Assembly (NCBI GenBank): GCA_025331445.1
Contig: JAIWNE010000106.1
Coordinates: 1 to 64,000 of the forward strand
Origin: Blakeslea trispora
Lineage: Eukaryota; Mucoromycota; Mucoromycetes; Mucorales; Choanephoraceae
Length of the DNA: 64,000 bases
Direction of reading: 5' to 3'
Shown here one piece after another: positions 53,440 to 64,000 of the stretch. The position numbers and the translations under genes were made by a program. The notes beneath the pieces are model-generated. The model made no database searches. It was not told the origin of the DNA and worked only from the letters and a program-made list of their open reading frames with translations. Numbering within the stretch: position 1 is the stretch's first letter; each line of letters opens with the position of its first letter.

Positions 53440-54060
53440 TTCTTTCGGCAGGCTCAATTCCTTTTACGCTCCTTTCCTATTTACTTTATCACATCCGTCC
53501 TTCCTCTAGCGACACTACTTAACATCATCTCTCTAATTCTCCCCTCTCTGGTGCAAATGTCAGCCCCATAGTGGCCCTTCTCAATTGATGCACTTTCTAT
53601 CTGATTTACTCACAAGACCGCAACGAGGCCCTTTGTCGCACACTATCGACCAACAACCTGCATGAATCCCATTCTATAGTTGCCCAGGGCACATCGAAAA
53701 CTTAGTCGCTGCATTCACTGGCGCCTTGGTTGGCTACTGTCTGTTCGAAATATCTCCAGTGCTCCCTCATAAAAGCTCATATCATTCAATGTTTACAGAT
53801 GAGCTGCCATTTGACAATGCCTGATACAGTTGGCGCCCCTCTCTATTTCCTTTTGAATCAACTCCCTGTCCGCCCCCATTCCTTTGACATTATCCTACCT
53901 TGGATTATCCGTTAGCCCACCATGCGCATGATCCTATACAAATTTGAATACCTCCAACAGTCCAAGATTTCACCTCCCCCCCCATCCGCCAGATTATCTA
54001 TGGCTAAGGTTCCTTGCTTGGTTCTCCTCCCCTCCACCTACCTAATGTCTTGACATCTAG
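53440..54060 (+). pseudogene. Decayed 3' part of a LINE ORF2
   Basis: This stretch is pyrimidine- and GC-richer than its surroundings, like the intact LINE. Broken frames contain CIHWRLGWLLSVRNIS (about 53710-53755), comparable to LVRWRLGRF in the intact ORF2. In another frame, HIIQCLQMSCHLTMPDTVGA and FLLNQLPVRPHSFDI follow, comparable to the HLLTCRALDPS and FALNCLPTN region. The text is broken by stops (for example 53911-53913) and frameshifts. It is not a copy of the element at 40.4 kb but of a related one. No duplication or element ends were found. Confidence 0.45.
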
Positions 54061-54306
54061 CCCCTTCCACCTATTCATTTATTTTCACCTTCTAACTCAC
54101 AAGGGTTTTTTTTAGTTACTTTTTTTCATTTTGATCTGTCCTAGGCAATTTTGTCTAAATAGATTGTGTAGCCCAGCTGGGAAATTTTTTGCTTTAAATC
54201 CTGAAAATGAAAATCATTTGCTGACAAATAGCCATTATTTATTTATTTTTCAGTTGAGTTATATTTTTGGTTTCTTTTTCTTTTGCATTATTTTCAGATC
54301 AAAAAG

Positions 54307-55725
54307 ATGGTTAACTCGGTTACAGTCAAGAACAAAGAGGGCGAATTGGTTTGTCTGAAGATCAATGAAGCCCATATCGAGATTGAGCACAAAAGCACCG
54401 ATACGAAGGAGCTTGTTTCTTTTTGTTCTATCTATGGAGTTCAGTACAAACATGATGCACACGAAATAGTCATACATTTATCTACTTCTTTTGATCCCAA
54501 CATTTTATCAGAAACATCCAGCAACCCAGACTTGAACAATCTTCGACCCAAGCAAGTACAATGGGTTCAGCGTATGTTAACGTATACTGCTACAGACGAC
54601 AGTTTAGCCCCAATGGCGGATGAACTCAGAAAACAAAGCTTGCCTCATCAATCCGTACTTGCATCTACACCTGTTTTTGTTATCTTAAATCCAACTTCTG
54701 GACAACAATTAGCTGAAAAGCATTTCAAAGATACAGTGAAGCCCATGTTGCTTACAGCTGGTTTTCAGACAATTGAGAAAATCTTGACTGAAAGTAACGG
54801 TAGAACACGCGGTATAGCTGAATCACTTGGGAAACGTCTTTCGAGTTACACGACACCACCTATTATTGTGGCTATGGGAGGTGATGGCACATTGCACGAA
54901 ATCATCAATGGTTTAGCTGATGCAGAAAGCGACAGAACCAATACTCATTTTCGACTAGGTGTGATTCCTGCAGGATCTGGCAATGCTTTTGCACTAGGAC
55001 TAGGTATTGAGAGTATAGAGCAGGCTACCTTAAAAATCATTCATTCAACTGAAGAGAAACCATTCTATCTTATGAATGTTCAGTTTGGTCATGCTACTAA
55101 AGATAAGGAGTGGTCGCAGCATATTGTGTATGATGAGATGGATAAGCCTATACGACTACTTGTTGTGATGAGTTGGGGATTTCATGCACAAATTGTATCC
55201 AAGTCACGCTATCTACGCTACTTTATGGGCAATCAGCGATTCTCATTAGTTGCCATGTTTCTACTCAAGTTTCTGCAGCAGTATGAAGGTGAATTAGTGC
55301 TCAAACAAGTAAAGAAATATGATGCTACCAATGAGGCTTGGCCTGATTCTGCTGAGGAAGAAGTCATACTGGGCACAGATAAACGATTTACTTATTTTAT
55401 CGCCAGTAAACAACACTCATTGGAAAAAGGATTTCAAATCGCACCTCACGCCTCCTGTTTGTCAAACGATTTAGATGTAGTTGCACTGCGTGAAGTAGAT
55501 GCCGAGACTCTAACAAACGCAAGTATAGCAGCCTTTCAAGGCGGTAAGCATATTACTTCGCCTCAGGTAGACTATTTCAAGGCAAATGAATTGCTACTGC
55601 GTGTACCTTATAAGACAGAGCTTTGCCTAGATGGTGAGATATACAGCTTACCAGCCAAAGGCATAGTAAATCTTAAGGTTATTGAGTCATCCACTGATCG
55701 TTGTCAATTTACTGTTTTTGTATAA
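54307..55725 (+). CDS. Sphingoid long-chain-base / diacylglycerol kinase-type lipid kinase
   Basis: The DAGK-catalytic fold of the sphingosine kinase group is visible. The start at 54307 (MVNSVTVKNKEGELVCLKI) is chosen because the in-frame Met at 54283 lies in a TTTTCAG acceptor-like context. Motifs are FVILNPTSGQQLAEKHF, the nucleotide-binding IIVAMGGDGTLHEIINGLAD, GVIPAGSGNAFALGLGIES, and near the end ELCLDGEIYSLPAKG with the conserved DGE. It is intronless over 473 residues. Fungal Lcb4/Lcb5 have SGDG in place of GGDGT, so the substrate could be sphingoid base, diacylglycerol or ceramide. It is convergent with the SLC35F gene (78 bp apart). Confidence 0.82.
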   Translation: MVNSVTVKNKEGELVCLKINEAHIEIEHKSTDTKELVSFCSIYGVQYKHDAHEIVIHLSTSFDPNILSETSSNPDLNNLRPKQVQWVQRMLTYTATDDSLAPMADELRKQSLPHQSVLASTPVFVILNPTSGQQLAEKHFKDTVKPMLLTAGFQTIEKILTESNGRTRGIAESLGKRLSSYTTPPIIVAMGGDGTLHEIINGLADAESDRTNTHFRLGVIPAGSGNAFALGLGIESIEQATLKIIHSTEEKPFYLMNVQFGHATKDKEWSQHIVYDEMDKPIRLLVVMSWGFHAQIVSKSRYLRYFMGNQRFSLVAMFLLKFLQQYEGELVLKQVKKYDATNEAWPDSAEEEVILGTDKRFTYFIASKQHSLEKGFQIAPHASCLSNDLDVVALREVDAETLTNASIAAFQGGKHITSPQVDYFKANELLLRVPYKTELCLDGEIYSLPAKGIVNLKVIESSTDRCQFTVFV

Positions 55726-55803
55726 GCATCTATCATGCTTTAAGTTATTGTATTTACAAAAAATTAAACCTGTGAGTGATAGCAGTATGATCTATGATGA
55801 AGT

Positions 55804-57164
55804 CTATAAAGTGTGCTCGCTATTATCACTAAACAGAGGCGTACTTTCCTCATCGTTCTTTGCATGGTCAGGTGATGTAGGTGATACTAAGCTAAAGACG
55901 GTTACACTGATGATGACAAGTGTATAAGCAATGGGGTAAAATGGTGGCATCTAATATCACTGGATGAGTATAGTATGTTAATCATGATTCTCAGTTACCT
56001 TTGCGTTTAAAAACAAAAGCCCGACAACGAGTGAGTAGAAGTTGCTGGTGATTAGATTCATACTAAGAAAAGCAGCGCCTGCCATTCGATATACTGTTGG
56101 CACAAGAGAATACATACAGAACAAACACAAGACATACACAGTCACTAGGCCCACTTTACAATCAATAAAAAAAAAATTAGCTTGCAGTCTATGTGCAACA
56201 TAAGATGACTTACAGATGGGCCATGACCATGCTATGGCTGTCACATGATCATATTCAAAAATAAGCCTATTAGATTAGGTGAATGATCGGCAGTTTGGAC
56301 AGGTGTTACAGTGCATACATTTGAATACCACAGAATATACTGCCCCAATAGCCAGCTTTTTTCAGAAACTCACTTGAGTCATAGCGTTGAACAAGGTGTT
56401 CCTCAGTTACGTTGCTGACAGCATACAAAGTTGCACTGATAAGCTTCGTAAAAAGAAAGAAATCGGTCAGTGCTGGCAAAAGAAGATCCGCTTCAATTGT
56501 TACTTTACACAAATTATATCACCAATCCAACTATGATTCGCTATATACAAAATGGCATTAATGACAGTTCAATAAGGCCAATTTATCTCTATGTTACCTG
56601 TAGAGTCACCCTCACTACCCATAGTATCTCCCCAGATCAACAATCCCAGTCCAATAAGACAAATAATAGCGCTTTGGACATGTAACTTGCTGTATTTGGC
56701 ACTCAGGAACAATGCTGAAAGTAACATGATGCATGGAATAGACCATGAGGATAACACAAGCGCTGAGAGAACCGAAGTCCTCTTAAAGGCCAGTACAGCA
56801 AGTGCATTGGCTAAAGTAAAGAGTTACATATGGGTTATACATACACATGAATGCATATCTTACCATGAACATCAGCAAAAGAGAATGCCAAAACTACAAA
56901 AAACAAGCCTAATTAACTCGAGGCATATATATGTAAATATGTCTTACATTGCCATTGCGTTTGAGTTGAACCTGATCTCGTTTCTGTTGCGATGAGGGTA
57001 TAGACAGAGGCCAATAAGAGATAATTGCAAAAGTTTTGTGTAAATGGTATACTGATTTGATATGTGTTCCAGAGAGCAGAAGAAGCTGCACTTGTCCCTG
57101 TAATACACAGAGACAATAATTGTCCTAAGCCAACTGCTAACACAGTCTTTTTACTGATTTGCAT
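55804..57164 (-). CDS. SLC35F-family (DMT superfamily) membrane transporter
   Basis: A start at 57164 gives MQISKKTVLAVGLGQLLSLC and GTSAASSALWNTYQISIP. Downstream exons encode FADVHANALAVLAFKRTS and LVLSSWSIPCIMLLSALFLS, then HVQSAIICLIGLGLLIWGDT. Next come ISATLYAVSNVTEEHLVQRY with SEFLKKAGYWGSIF, FCMYSLVPTVYRMAGAAFLS and NLITSNFYSLVVGLLFLNAK. The last exon gives MPPFYPIAYTLVIISVTVFS and ends NSEHTL. The order and the YAVSNVxEE and SWSIPCxMLLS wording match SLC35F1/F2 (DUF914). About ten membrane helices in about eight exons. The substrate of this subfamily is poorly known. It is convergent with the lipid kinase gene. Confidence 0.85.
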
Positions 57165-57186
57165 ATAAATTAAAATTAAACGAAAA

Positions 57187-57189
<3 letters not shown>

Positions 57190-57219
<30 letters not shown>
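57190..57219 (+). repeat. 30-bp poly(A) tract
   Basis: Thirty consecutive A residues lie between the SLC35F start and the stop of the next gene. No target duplication was identified beside it. Confidence 0.9.
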
Positions 57220-57221
<2 letters not shown>

Positions 57222-57249
57222 TTAATTATTTGTAAACTGACTTTAATTT

Positions 57250-58958
57250 CTATTGGCGTGAAAAGAATCTTTGAATTAAGGGTTGGATTTTGGAAACAGG
57301 GCCAATCGTCAATGGTTTGCCAGTATCGCTTGTATAAAATAAATAGTATTCGCCAGCCATGATTTGCTTTTTTATCGGACTGTCCTCTCTGGATTTATTG
57401 TTGATGGCATCCTCATAATCCTTAGGTTCACCATAAGATGTAGTGCCAGTGGGTGTTGTGATAAGCACTCGATTTGGATTTGACCGAATTTGTATGGTGC
57501 CTTCGTCAACGAGACAAACAGGCTTTGTGTTTTCGTTGTAGGTTGAATTAGAATTTTCGAATAAAGGTTTACTTGCACTGCTCGTTCTAATTCTAGGGGG
57601 TGCATCTAGTCGAGTACTGCTTGACGGAACAGTAGGCGGTTCATTCGTTGTTATCGGAGAAGGGGCTGGTTTGTATGGTTGTTGTTGTGGCCATGGGCGT
57701 TGTCTTGGATCTTGTTGTCTTAATGGGTTTAGATTGGGTCTTGGGTCTGGGTGGTTATAGGAACTTTGAGGTCTAGTTGGAATCTTTGCTGACCATAAAG
57801 GAGATGAAGGAGCAGGTGCTTCTGTAGATGAATGGGGTCGAGAACTGGCCGGCAAACGTTGACGATGATCCCTTATAGGTGAAGAGGGAGACATGATGGG
57901 AGAGCGTGGTTCAACAGATGATCTTGGGCTAACAGTAGGACTGGCAGATGCACGGGAATCCAACCTAACTCGTTTTTTAGAGTGATCTTCAGCTGCTGAG
58001 TAAGAGCTATTTCTGTTCTCATAATCATTAGCATTGCGTTGTCTTGGTGAATCGTATCTGCCTTTGTAGTATCTATCTCTATCTCTGTCTCTATTTCTAT
58101 CTCTTTCTCTATCTCTTTCTCTATTTCTGTCTCTATCCCTGGCTCTATCTCTGCTGTCTCTAATGTCCCGGTCGCGGCTTCGATCCCGGTCTCGGTCTCT
58201 TTCCCATTCTCGATCTCTTTGTCGCTCTTTCTCTCTTCTCTCCTTTCTAATTCTATCTCGTTCACGGTCTTCATCTGTTTCCGGAGCTTTATTCAGGGTT
58301 TCCGCAGAAACAGAGTTCAATTCTTTTGCATGATAGTTGTCAAGTTCTTTAAGCTGTTCTGAGTGCTTTTTGTTCAACAATTCGAAGCCGTCTCTAAATT
58401 TTTTCTTTTTTGTTTTGGGATAAACAAATTTAATCTATGTATTCTTACTTGTGACTGGAAAATTTACCTGAATAAGTTGCATAGCTTCGTCTTGACCAGA
58501 GTCTTTCACTTTCTGCTCTTTCGGCTGCTCCAGCGCTGTCAAATCTAAATAGTTCTCAAATCGACTACCGGCAACAATAATAGATAGAAAGCTTGATATG
58601 GCGTCACTATTTTCGGACAGAAAATCAGATCCTTCAATCATCTCACAGTAATCATCATGCGTATTATTGTTGCAGGTCTCTTTTTTGTATCGCTTTGCAA
58701 ACTCTTGCTGAAACTGGTGAAGTTCGTTCACTTGTTGCTTGGCAAGGCGATTGTTTTCTCGAGCATGCTTTTTCTTAAGTATATCTTGAATTCTTTTAGG
58801 ATTAGCACCGCCTAAGGGTGTGTCAGAAGGAAGAAAAAGTTCTTCATTACTAGAAAAAAAAAGAGTAAGCTTTTATTTGCCTCTTCTGAAGCTTGTTTTT
58901 TTTTTTACTTTATATCATTTTCTTGAAGTATCCAGAATAACTCTTCTCCAATAGGCAT
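57250..58958 (-). CDS. Unrecognised RD-repeat, probably nuclear protein
   Basis: I do not recognise the family. The likely start is the Met at 58958 (MPIGEELFWILQENDI), followed across an intron by NEELFLPSDTPLGGANPKRI and QDILKKKHARENNRLAKQQV, a helical segment (HQFQQEFAKRYKKETC) and SDAISSFLSIIVAGSRFENY. The next exon, from about 58,395, begins a long Arg-Asp/Arg-Glu repeat region (about 58,060-58,280) encoded by near-perfect 6-bp units. Ser/Pro-rich sequence follows (SPTVSPRSSVEPRSPIM), then a Pro/Gln region, and a small ordered-looking end (AGEYYLFYTSDTGKPLTIGP, IQRFFSRQ). RD/RE repeats are typical of mRNA-processing factors. The exon joint near 58,390-58,460 has alternative donors, and an upstream coding exon cannot be excluded. 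Confidence 0.6.
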
Positions 58959-59110
58959 ATGAAAGTCAGGATAACTAGGTAAAAAAAGAAGAAGGGAAAA
59001 ATCACAAAAGAAAAAGCAGTCATTGTAGACATATTCCACTCAAAAAGTTATTGCATGAACTTTGTCTCTTATAAAAGCTTGTTTATAAAGGGAAAATAAG
59101 AAGAGAAAAA

Positions 59111-62100
59111 TCAATTCGCTTTTTCAGTAAAAATATCAGTATAAAACCTGCATAAAGAAAAAGAAAATAGGTGAGTGTTTTATCTATAAATCAATTGCTC
59201 CTTCTTACTCTGATAGTGGTAGTTTGATTCGGTGGCGATGAGCCATTTCTTCTATATACTCTTTTCGGATCACATAAGGTCTAGTGTATGTATCAGTCAC
59301 AACGCGACATGCCTGATGTGCTGAGATGGCTGTACTTCTAACCATAGAGCCCAATGCATGTCGACTAACAACAATACCGTCAACGAGAGGCCCGAAAATC
59401 TAATGCCAAAGTGAGTTTTAAGACATTTATATAAAACAAGGAACTTACCAATGCATTTTCATGAAGACGCTGGCTGGCTAGTAATGCTTGCGGAGCTGTA
59501 TCAAAGGAGGGCACTAGAATCCTAATCCAATAAAGGCTATCAGCGCTATGCTTTAATGGATTAATAAAGATGTAGACCATAGCTTTCGATTGTGGTGCGC
59601 TAGACATCTTGATCAACTTGGCTAACTTTTTGTATTCAGCCAAGTCTTCAATCCATACAACACATACATGATCGTCTGAAGAAACATGCTGATGTATGGA
59701 AGACACCGTCTTTGCTTCTTCTTCTTCTTGTTGTTGTTGTTCATTTGGGTCTTTAAGAAAGTAAGGTACATTAACTACAAGCTCAGCTGTACGATCGGAA
59801 TAATAGGGTATTTTGTCGCAAAGAGTTTCTTCGAGTTTGCCTTTGTATCCTTTGTGATCTTGGATATCGATTGGCCAACTAAGACAATGAATGAACTGTA
59901 AAAACTGCTGACTTAGCGCTGGGGGATCCTCTACAAGCTCCCTCCAGCTAGCATTTCCTGAAGTGGCATAGTAAGCAGAGATAGAGATACAATCACGCTC
60001 GTTTAGTTGATCTAGTTTTTCCATCTCATGAATCAGTGCCTCATTAGAATGCAGTGGTGTCACGTGATGTCTATTCTGAGGCAGCAAGAATCCAATTTGA
60101 GAAAGAAATAGTCTAAATGCTCGGGGAGAATGAGCATCCACATTAGAACATGTAGGTGAAACTTGGTAGGTATGTAAAAATCGAGAGTCTGATTTGTCTT
60201 TACTGTTAAGACTATAGTTTGGGTTGAGCTGTTGTTCCATGAGTGATTTGACTGCTTCCCACTGCTGCCAGCTATCGGAGCCAGGCACAAATACTTTATC
60301 GAGTGTTGGTAATTCTCTTTCATTGACTGCTGTTGCAGTAGGCACAGTCACTGGCTTTTGGATTTTCTTGGCCTCTGTTGGGGGCTTCAAGAATGAGGAT
60401 GTTACCGACGACTGCTGGTGCTGTTGCTGTTGATTTGATTGGATTGTTCTTAAAGCATCTTCCTTATATTTGGCTTCCATAGACCAAACATATCTACCAG
60501 TGGTATCTCGAATAATCAATGTGATGGAAGGAATACTGTTCAAAAGAGCCTGATCTTGATGATCAGGACTCGTATTGTCAATCAAAGTAAGCACGGTACG
60601 TTTGTCGATCAAGAAAAAGCGAATAGAGGAAGAGACAGTTTCTCTTTTAGATGCCAGTAGTTCCTTTAACTGCTTTGTATCGCCTATTATCTCCTGTTGA
60701 CTGAAAGCAGCAAACTGTCCTAGATGATTGACAAGCTGAGACATGCAGTATTCAGCTGCCATACGTACAGCAACCTCTTCCTTTTTACGTACAGCAGAAC
60801 TGTTGCGAAAGTTGGGATTGCTTGAGGGAGATGACTGTTGAGCCAAATTTGAATCTTGTTGATGCGATTTGTTACCACGAGGTGGTAACTGAAACAGTTG
60901 TTTTGTCGGCGGAAATCCAGTTTCACGTCGCTTCTTCTTTTCCACGTTCACAGGCTCTGTTGTGGATGTGTTGATTTCCTTGTCGAAAATAGTGATACCC
61001 TTACTGAGGGTAGCAATCACAGCCTTATAGCAATCACGATCATCAATGATCCACTGGCTGATTAAGATCCATTTGATCATACAGTCATAAGCTTGAACAA
61101 TCAAAGGATATGTCTGTACTAGCTTTCCAGCGTTGATCAAAGTGTCTACATATCGACTGAGAGCTAATACAAGCTCCCTTGCTACGTTCTTGCTGTCTCT
61201 TTTGACAAAGTCATACAAATCTACGAAATCCATAAGAACATCAAAAGCCACAAGAGTCACATCAGCAGGCAATTGCATAGTCAAGATCTTTTCTTGGATA
61301 AGCTTAACAACAGTGCCGACAAGGCCAGGGCAGAAAGGAACATCTTCAATAACGTATACATTGATCAAATGAAGTATGTATCTCATGTTATAAGAAGAAG
61401 TTTCAGTGCGAAGAGACTTGAGTAGGATTTCCAAAATGTAGAACTTGAGCTATTGTTTTTTTTTTGAGAAATCAGTGCATTTGTATAAGATAGACTCCTT
61501 TTTTTTTTGTGATTTACAGATAAAAATGGCTTGTCATTCTCCCCTCCTGAAGGCGATGCATACAACACTCGGATCTATAGGGAAATCCAATTAGTCTTTC
61601 GATTTACTGCAATTAGATGATATATCTGTATATATATATCCTCTTTTTTTCTTTAAAAAAAGAAGTAAAGTATGTTTCCTTTCCGTTCAATAAAAAAAAT
61701 AAAATAAAAAATAAACTTCATACTATCATTTTCTATCCACTAACCAACTGTGTAACTAATTGTTCTTGTTCACCTACCACGGACACATTTTCCGAAGATG
61801 CAATCCCAGAATCTGAAGAATCCCAGTTAAACTTGGCAAATTCTGCCTTGTCAAAATGATTGGGCAAACACATGATTGTACTCAAGACTTTGATAGCAGC
61901 CAACCGTAGATTATCAATAGAGACTTGGGTCTTACATTCAAACTTCATCTTTGGTAAAACCATTTTAATAGCGGATATGAAATCTGGTACTAACATCCGT
62001 ACGCCTTCCAAATCAGTTGCAAATAGCTCTGTGCATGACAATAGAATGGTAGGTAAGCATGTATTTGATTTAAGACCAGTCATTAAAGAAGCATAAAATC

Positions 62101-64000
62101 GCTCAATATAAGTCCGCAAAAAAGGTTGACGCTTTTGAGGCTTGCAAAAGATACGACACAGTGTCGCCAGGGACTCTGCACAGCCGCGTTGTGCTTCTGA
62201 ATCCGCACTTTCAGCTCTGGAAGCTGCATCAAATAGAAAAGTGCCAAACATATTAAGCAGCGTATTGCCATCGGGTGAATTGGTCACGTATGTTGCTGAC
62301 TCAGTGTCTTTGTTTAATGTGTCAACCAGATTGCCAATCCCTAGCATGGCCAAGGTGAAATTGCTGCTAGGTAATTGTAGTGGATGAGGTATTAAATAGA
62401 TAATACGATGCCAAGCGTAATGAGCAAATTCATTTGGCAATTCTAGTCTCACATTTGGTCCATTCACAAATACACCTTCAACCTTCTCTTGCTCTCCATA
62501 AACTAATTGCTGAATATGCTCTGTGAGAGCCAGTGAAGTTGCATTCCATTGCTGAATGGCCTTAGAACGGTGAATCCAGCGGCCAAAACAACTTTTGAGA
62601 ATATCCCACATCTCCACATCCATTGTTTTTGATCGAAGCCACAGTTCAAACAGGACCTGAAGTAGACTATCACAAAGTTCATCTGCCATGTTCATCACTC
62701 CTAGATTGGAAGTATCTCCAGCAGGCTCCTTTAGTAAGTAATCGGTAATACCCAGCATGACTTTGAGCAAAACTGCCCAAGTGTCTGTAGACATTTGAAG
62801 CGTTCTGCCAGCTGTAGCGTATACACGAAGGGATTTTTTACAGAGGTCCACATGTCTTTGAACCAGTTGAGCTAGCGTTTCTTTTAGTGTCGTGTGAGGT
62901 GTACCTGAGCTTCCGTTTGTAGTGGAAGATACGCCCGGGATAGAAGCAGCTGTCATTGCATTCGTATTTGAGGTAGGAGTGGATGTACTGGCAGGAGGAT
63001 TAAAGGTGATGGGCACAATCCCACCATGAGCGCTTACTGGCAGCATGTTGATGTGAAAAGAAGCACTTGCTTTAGGAGGTAGTAGGTGTGGTTTTTCATG
63101 ACCAGTCGTTGTGTTATGTGCAGTGGTATTTGAGTTGGTATAGTTGTTGTTAGAAGGTGAAGAAGGATTATTTCGAACGATACGAGGCTGAAACAGAAGT
63201 GAAAGCTGATGGAAAATGATTTGGTAAAACTCTTGTTCCAGGTTCTCATTCATGACAGCTACAGGACGCGCTTGAGCCTCAAATAGCCACCGAGAATAGA
63301 TGTCAACATCATCGCTAGTGATGGACATGTCCTCTAAGGGTAAGTTAAATCCTTGCCCTATCACTTCCATAAACCATTTTATGTGAGCAGGTGAAGAAAA
63401 AACAGACGGATCGGGCGGTTGTTTGCCTGGTGGTGGATGTAGGTAACTGGTGATTTCTGATATTAATACTCTTCGTATAGACAGTGGAAGTGAGCCAAGT
63501 ATATTGGTTTCTAAATAAAGGATAGCATTAGCTCAAGAAAACAAGGCTATAGAAGAAACAGTTTTATTCAAGCATTTACGTGTATCATGCTGTAACAAAC
63601 GAAGCTGAGCTATCCAATCCAGGAACATAAAATAACAGAGAATACACTGTTGTGCTGATAAAATCCAAATTTAAAAAGCAGAAAAGAGAGTTTGCTTATC
63701 GTTCCTAAAAAAAAACAAATGACAAGAAAATTAACCTTCCGCTCTATTTGATGGCGAGTTAGCCATATCCTCTTTCCTTTATTCTCACTCCTCACCTTTT
63801 TGATAACAAAGGCTCCGTAACAAAACCAAGATTGTGTCCACCCCAGAATGCTACTGAACAACAAATCTACAAGAAAGGCATTCAAAGATACAAGCATTAT
63901 ACCATAGGGAGTACAAAGTTTGACAAGATCTCAAAAAACATACAGGCAACTGACCTAAATAGAAGAGCCAGCAAACTCTGACTAGAGTCATTCATAAAGC
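59111..64000 (-). CDS. RalGAP alpha-like protein with C-terminal Rap/Ran-GAP domain (5' end outside window)
   Basis: The 3' part of a large gene whose start lies beyond 64000. Helical-repeat text dominates: MFLDWIAQLRLLQHDT, LGSLPLSIRRVLISEITSYL, YSRWLFEAQARPVAVMNENL, LLNMFGTFLFDAASRAES and YILEILLKSLRTETSS (joined across a 295-bp intron, 61450-61744). The C-terminal domain has FIHCLSWPIDIQDHKGYKGK, IPYYSDRTAELVVNVPYFL, DHVCVVWIEDLAEYKKLAKL and MVYIFINPLKHSADSLYWIR. Then come IFGPLVDGIVVSRHALGSMV with RSTAISAHQACRVVT, YIEEMAHRHRIKL and a last short exon FYTDIFTEKAN ending at 59111. This order matches the RapGAP domain of RalGAP alpha and, more loosely, tuberin. The catalytic Asn thumb of RapGAP is not obvious. 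A heterodimeric partner (RalGAP beta type) is not in this window. Confidence 0.83.

Noticed and set aside
54283..54306. Upstream Met for the lipid kinase
   Set aside because: It sits in a pyrimidine tract with TTTTCAG, probably a 5' UTR intron acceptor; the start at 54307 is better.

Overview
The window is nuclear DNA of an early-diverging filamentous fungus, most likely Mucoromycota (Mucorales or a close relative). It is AT-rich, most genes carry several short GT-AG introns, and many homopolymer and microsatellite tracts lie between genes. Fungus-specific genes are present: eEF3, an SKT5/CHS4-type chitin synthase activator, OPI3, STE50 and a septin. They sit beside genes better known from animals or amoebae and often missing from Dikarya: a class C (GABA-B/mGluR-like) receptor, BCAS3, a RalGAP alpha-like protein, an ABCB8-like transporter and an SLC35F transporter. 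No species is named; the assignment rests on gene content and style.

Layout. 0.3-7 kb: an unrecognised gene, a PMS1/PMS2 MutL homologue, GPI mannosyltransferase 2 and a CTR copper transporter (the last two divergent). 7-11.2 kb: a class C GPCR that ends in a PH domain. 12-18.3 kb: SKT5-like Sel1-repeat protein, Mediator subunit 31, a serine racemase/hydroxyaspartate ammonia-lyase-type PLP enzyme. 19-29.7 kb: BCAS3-like protein, OPI3, single-exon eEF3, STE50 and a small cysteine-rich secreted protein. 31-38.5 kb: a very short verprolin/WIP-like protein, a Tc1/mariner-type element with two 165-bp arms that look identical, an AHA1 homologue with a C-terminal membrane segment, a septin and PEX3.

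40.3-45.1 kb holds the most striking structure: a 4.75-kb non-LTR retrotransposon with two intact ORFs (coiled-coil ORF1; endonuclease plus reverse transcriptase ORF2, joined by a TAATG stop/start overlap). It is inserted exactly at the 5' end of a tRNA-Thr(AGT) gene and flanked by a 15-bp target-site duplication made from the first 15 nt of that tRNA. This suggests a tRNA-gene-targeting LINE.

46-64 kb: an ABCB8-like half transporter; a dead gene with a PD-(D/E)XK-like segment interrupted by one TGA; a 5'-truncated DDE transposase whose right end carries about seven degenerate 22-bp subterminal repeats; a CAP/PR-1 secreted protein; a decayed LINE tail; a sphingoid-base/diacylglycerol kinase-type enzyme; an SLC35F transporter; an RD-repeat nuclear-type protein; and the 3' part of a RalGAP alpha-like gene running off the right edge.

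The host genes are ordinary housekeeping, membrane and signalling genes with no evident operon or cluster logic. Accessory DNA is confined to about 31.5-32.7, 40.3-45.1, 48.7-51.2 and 53.4-54.1 kb. Exon boundaries were placed by eye from splice signals and family conservation, so small errors are likely. No database search was run.
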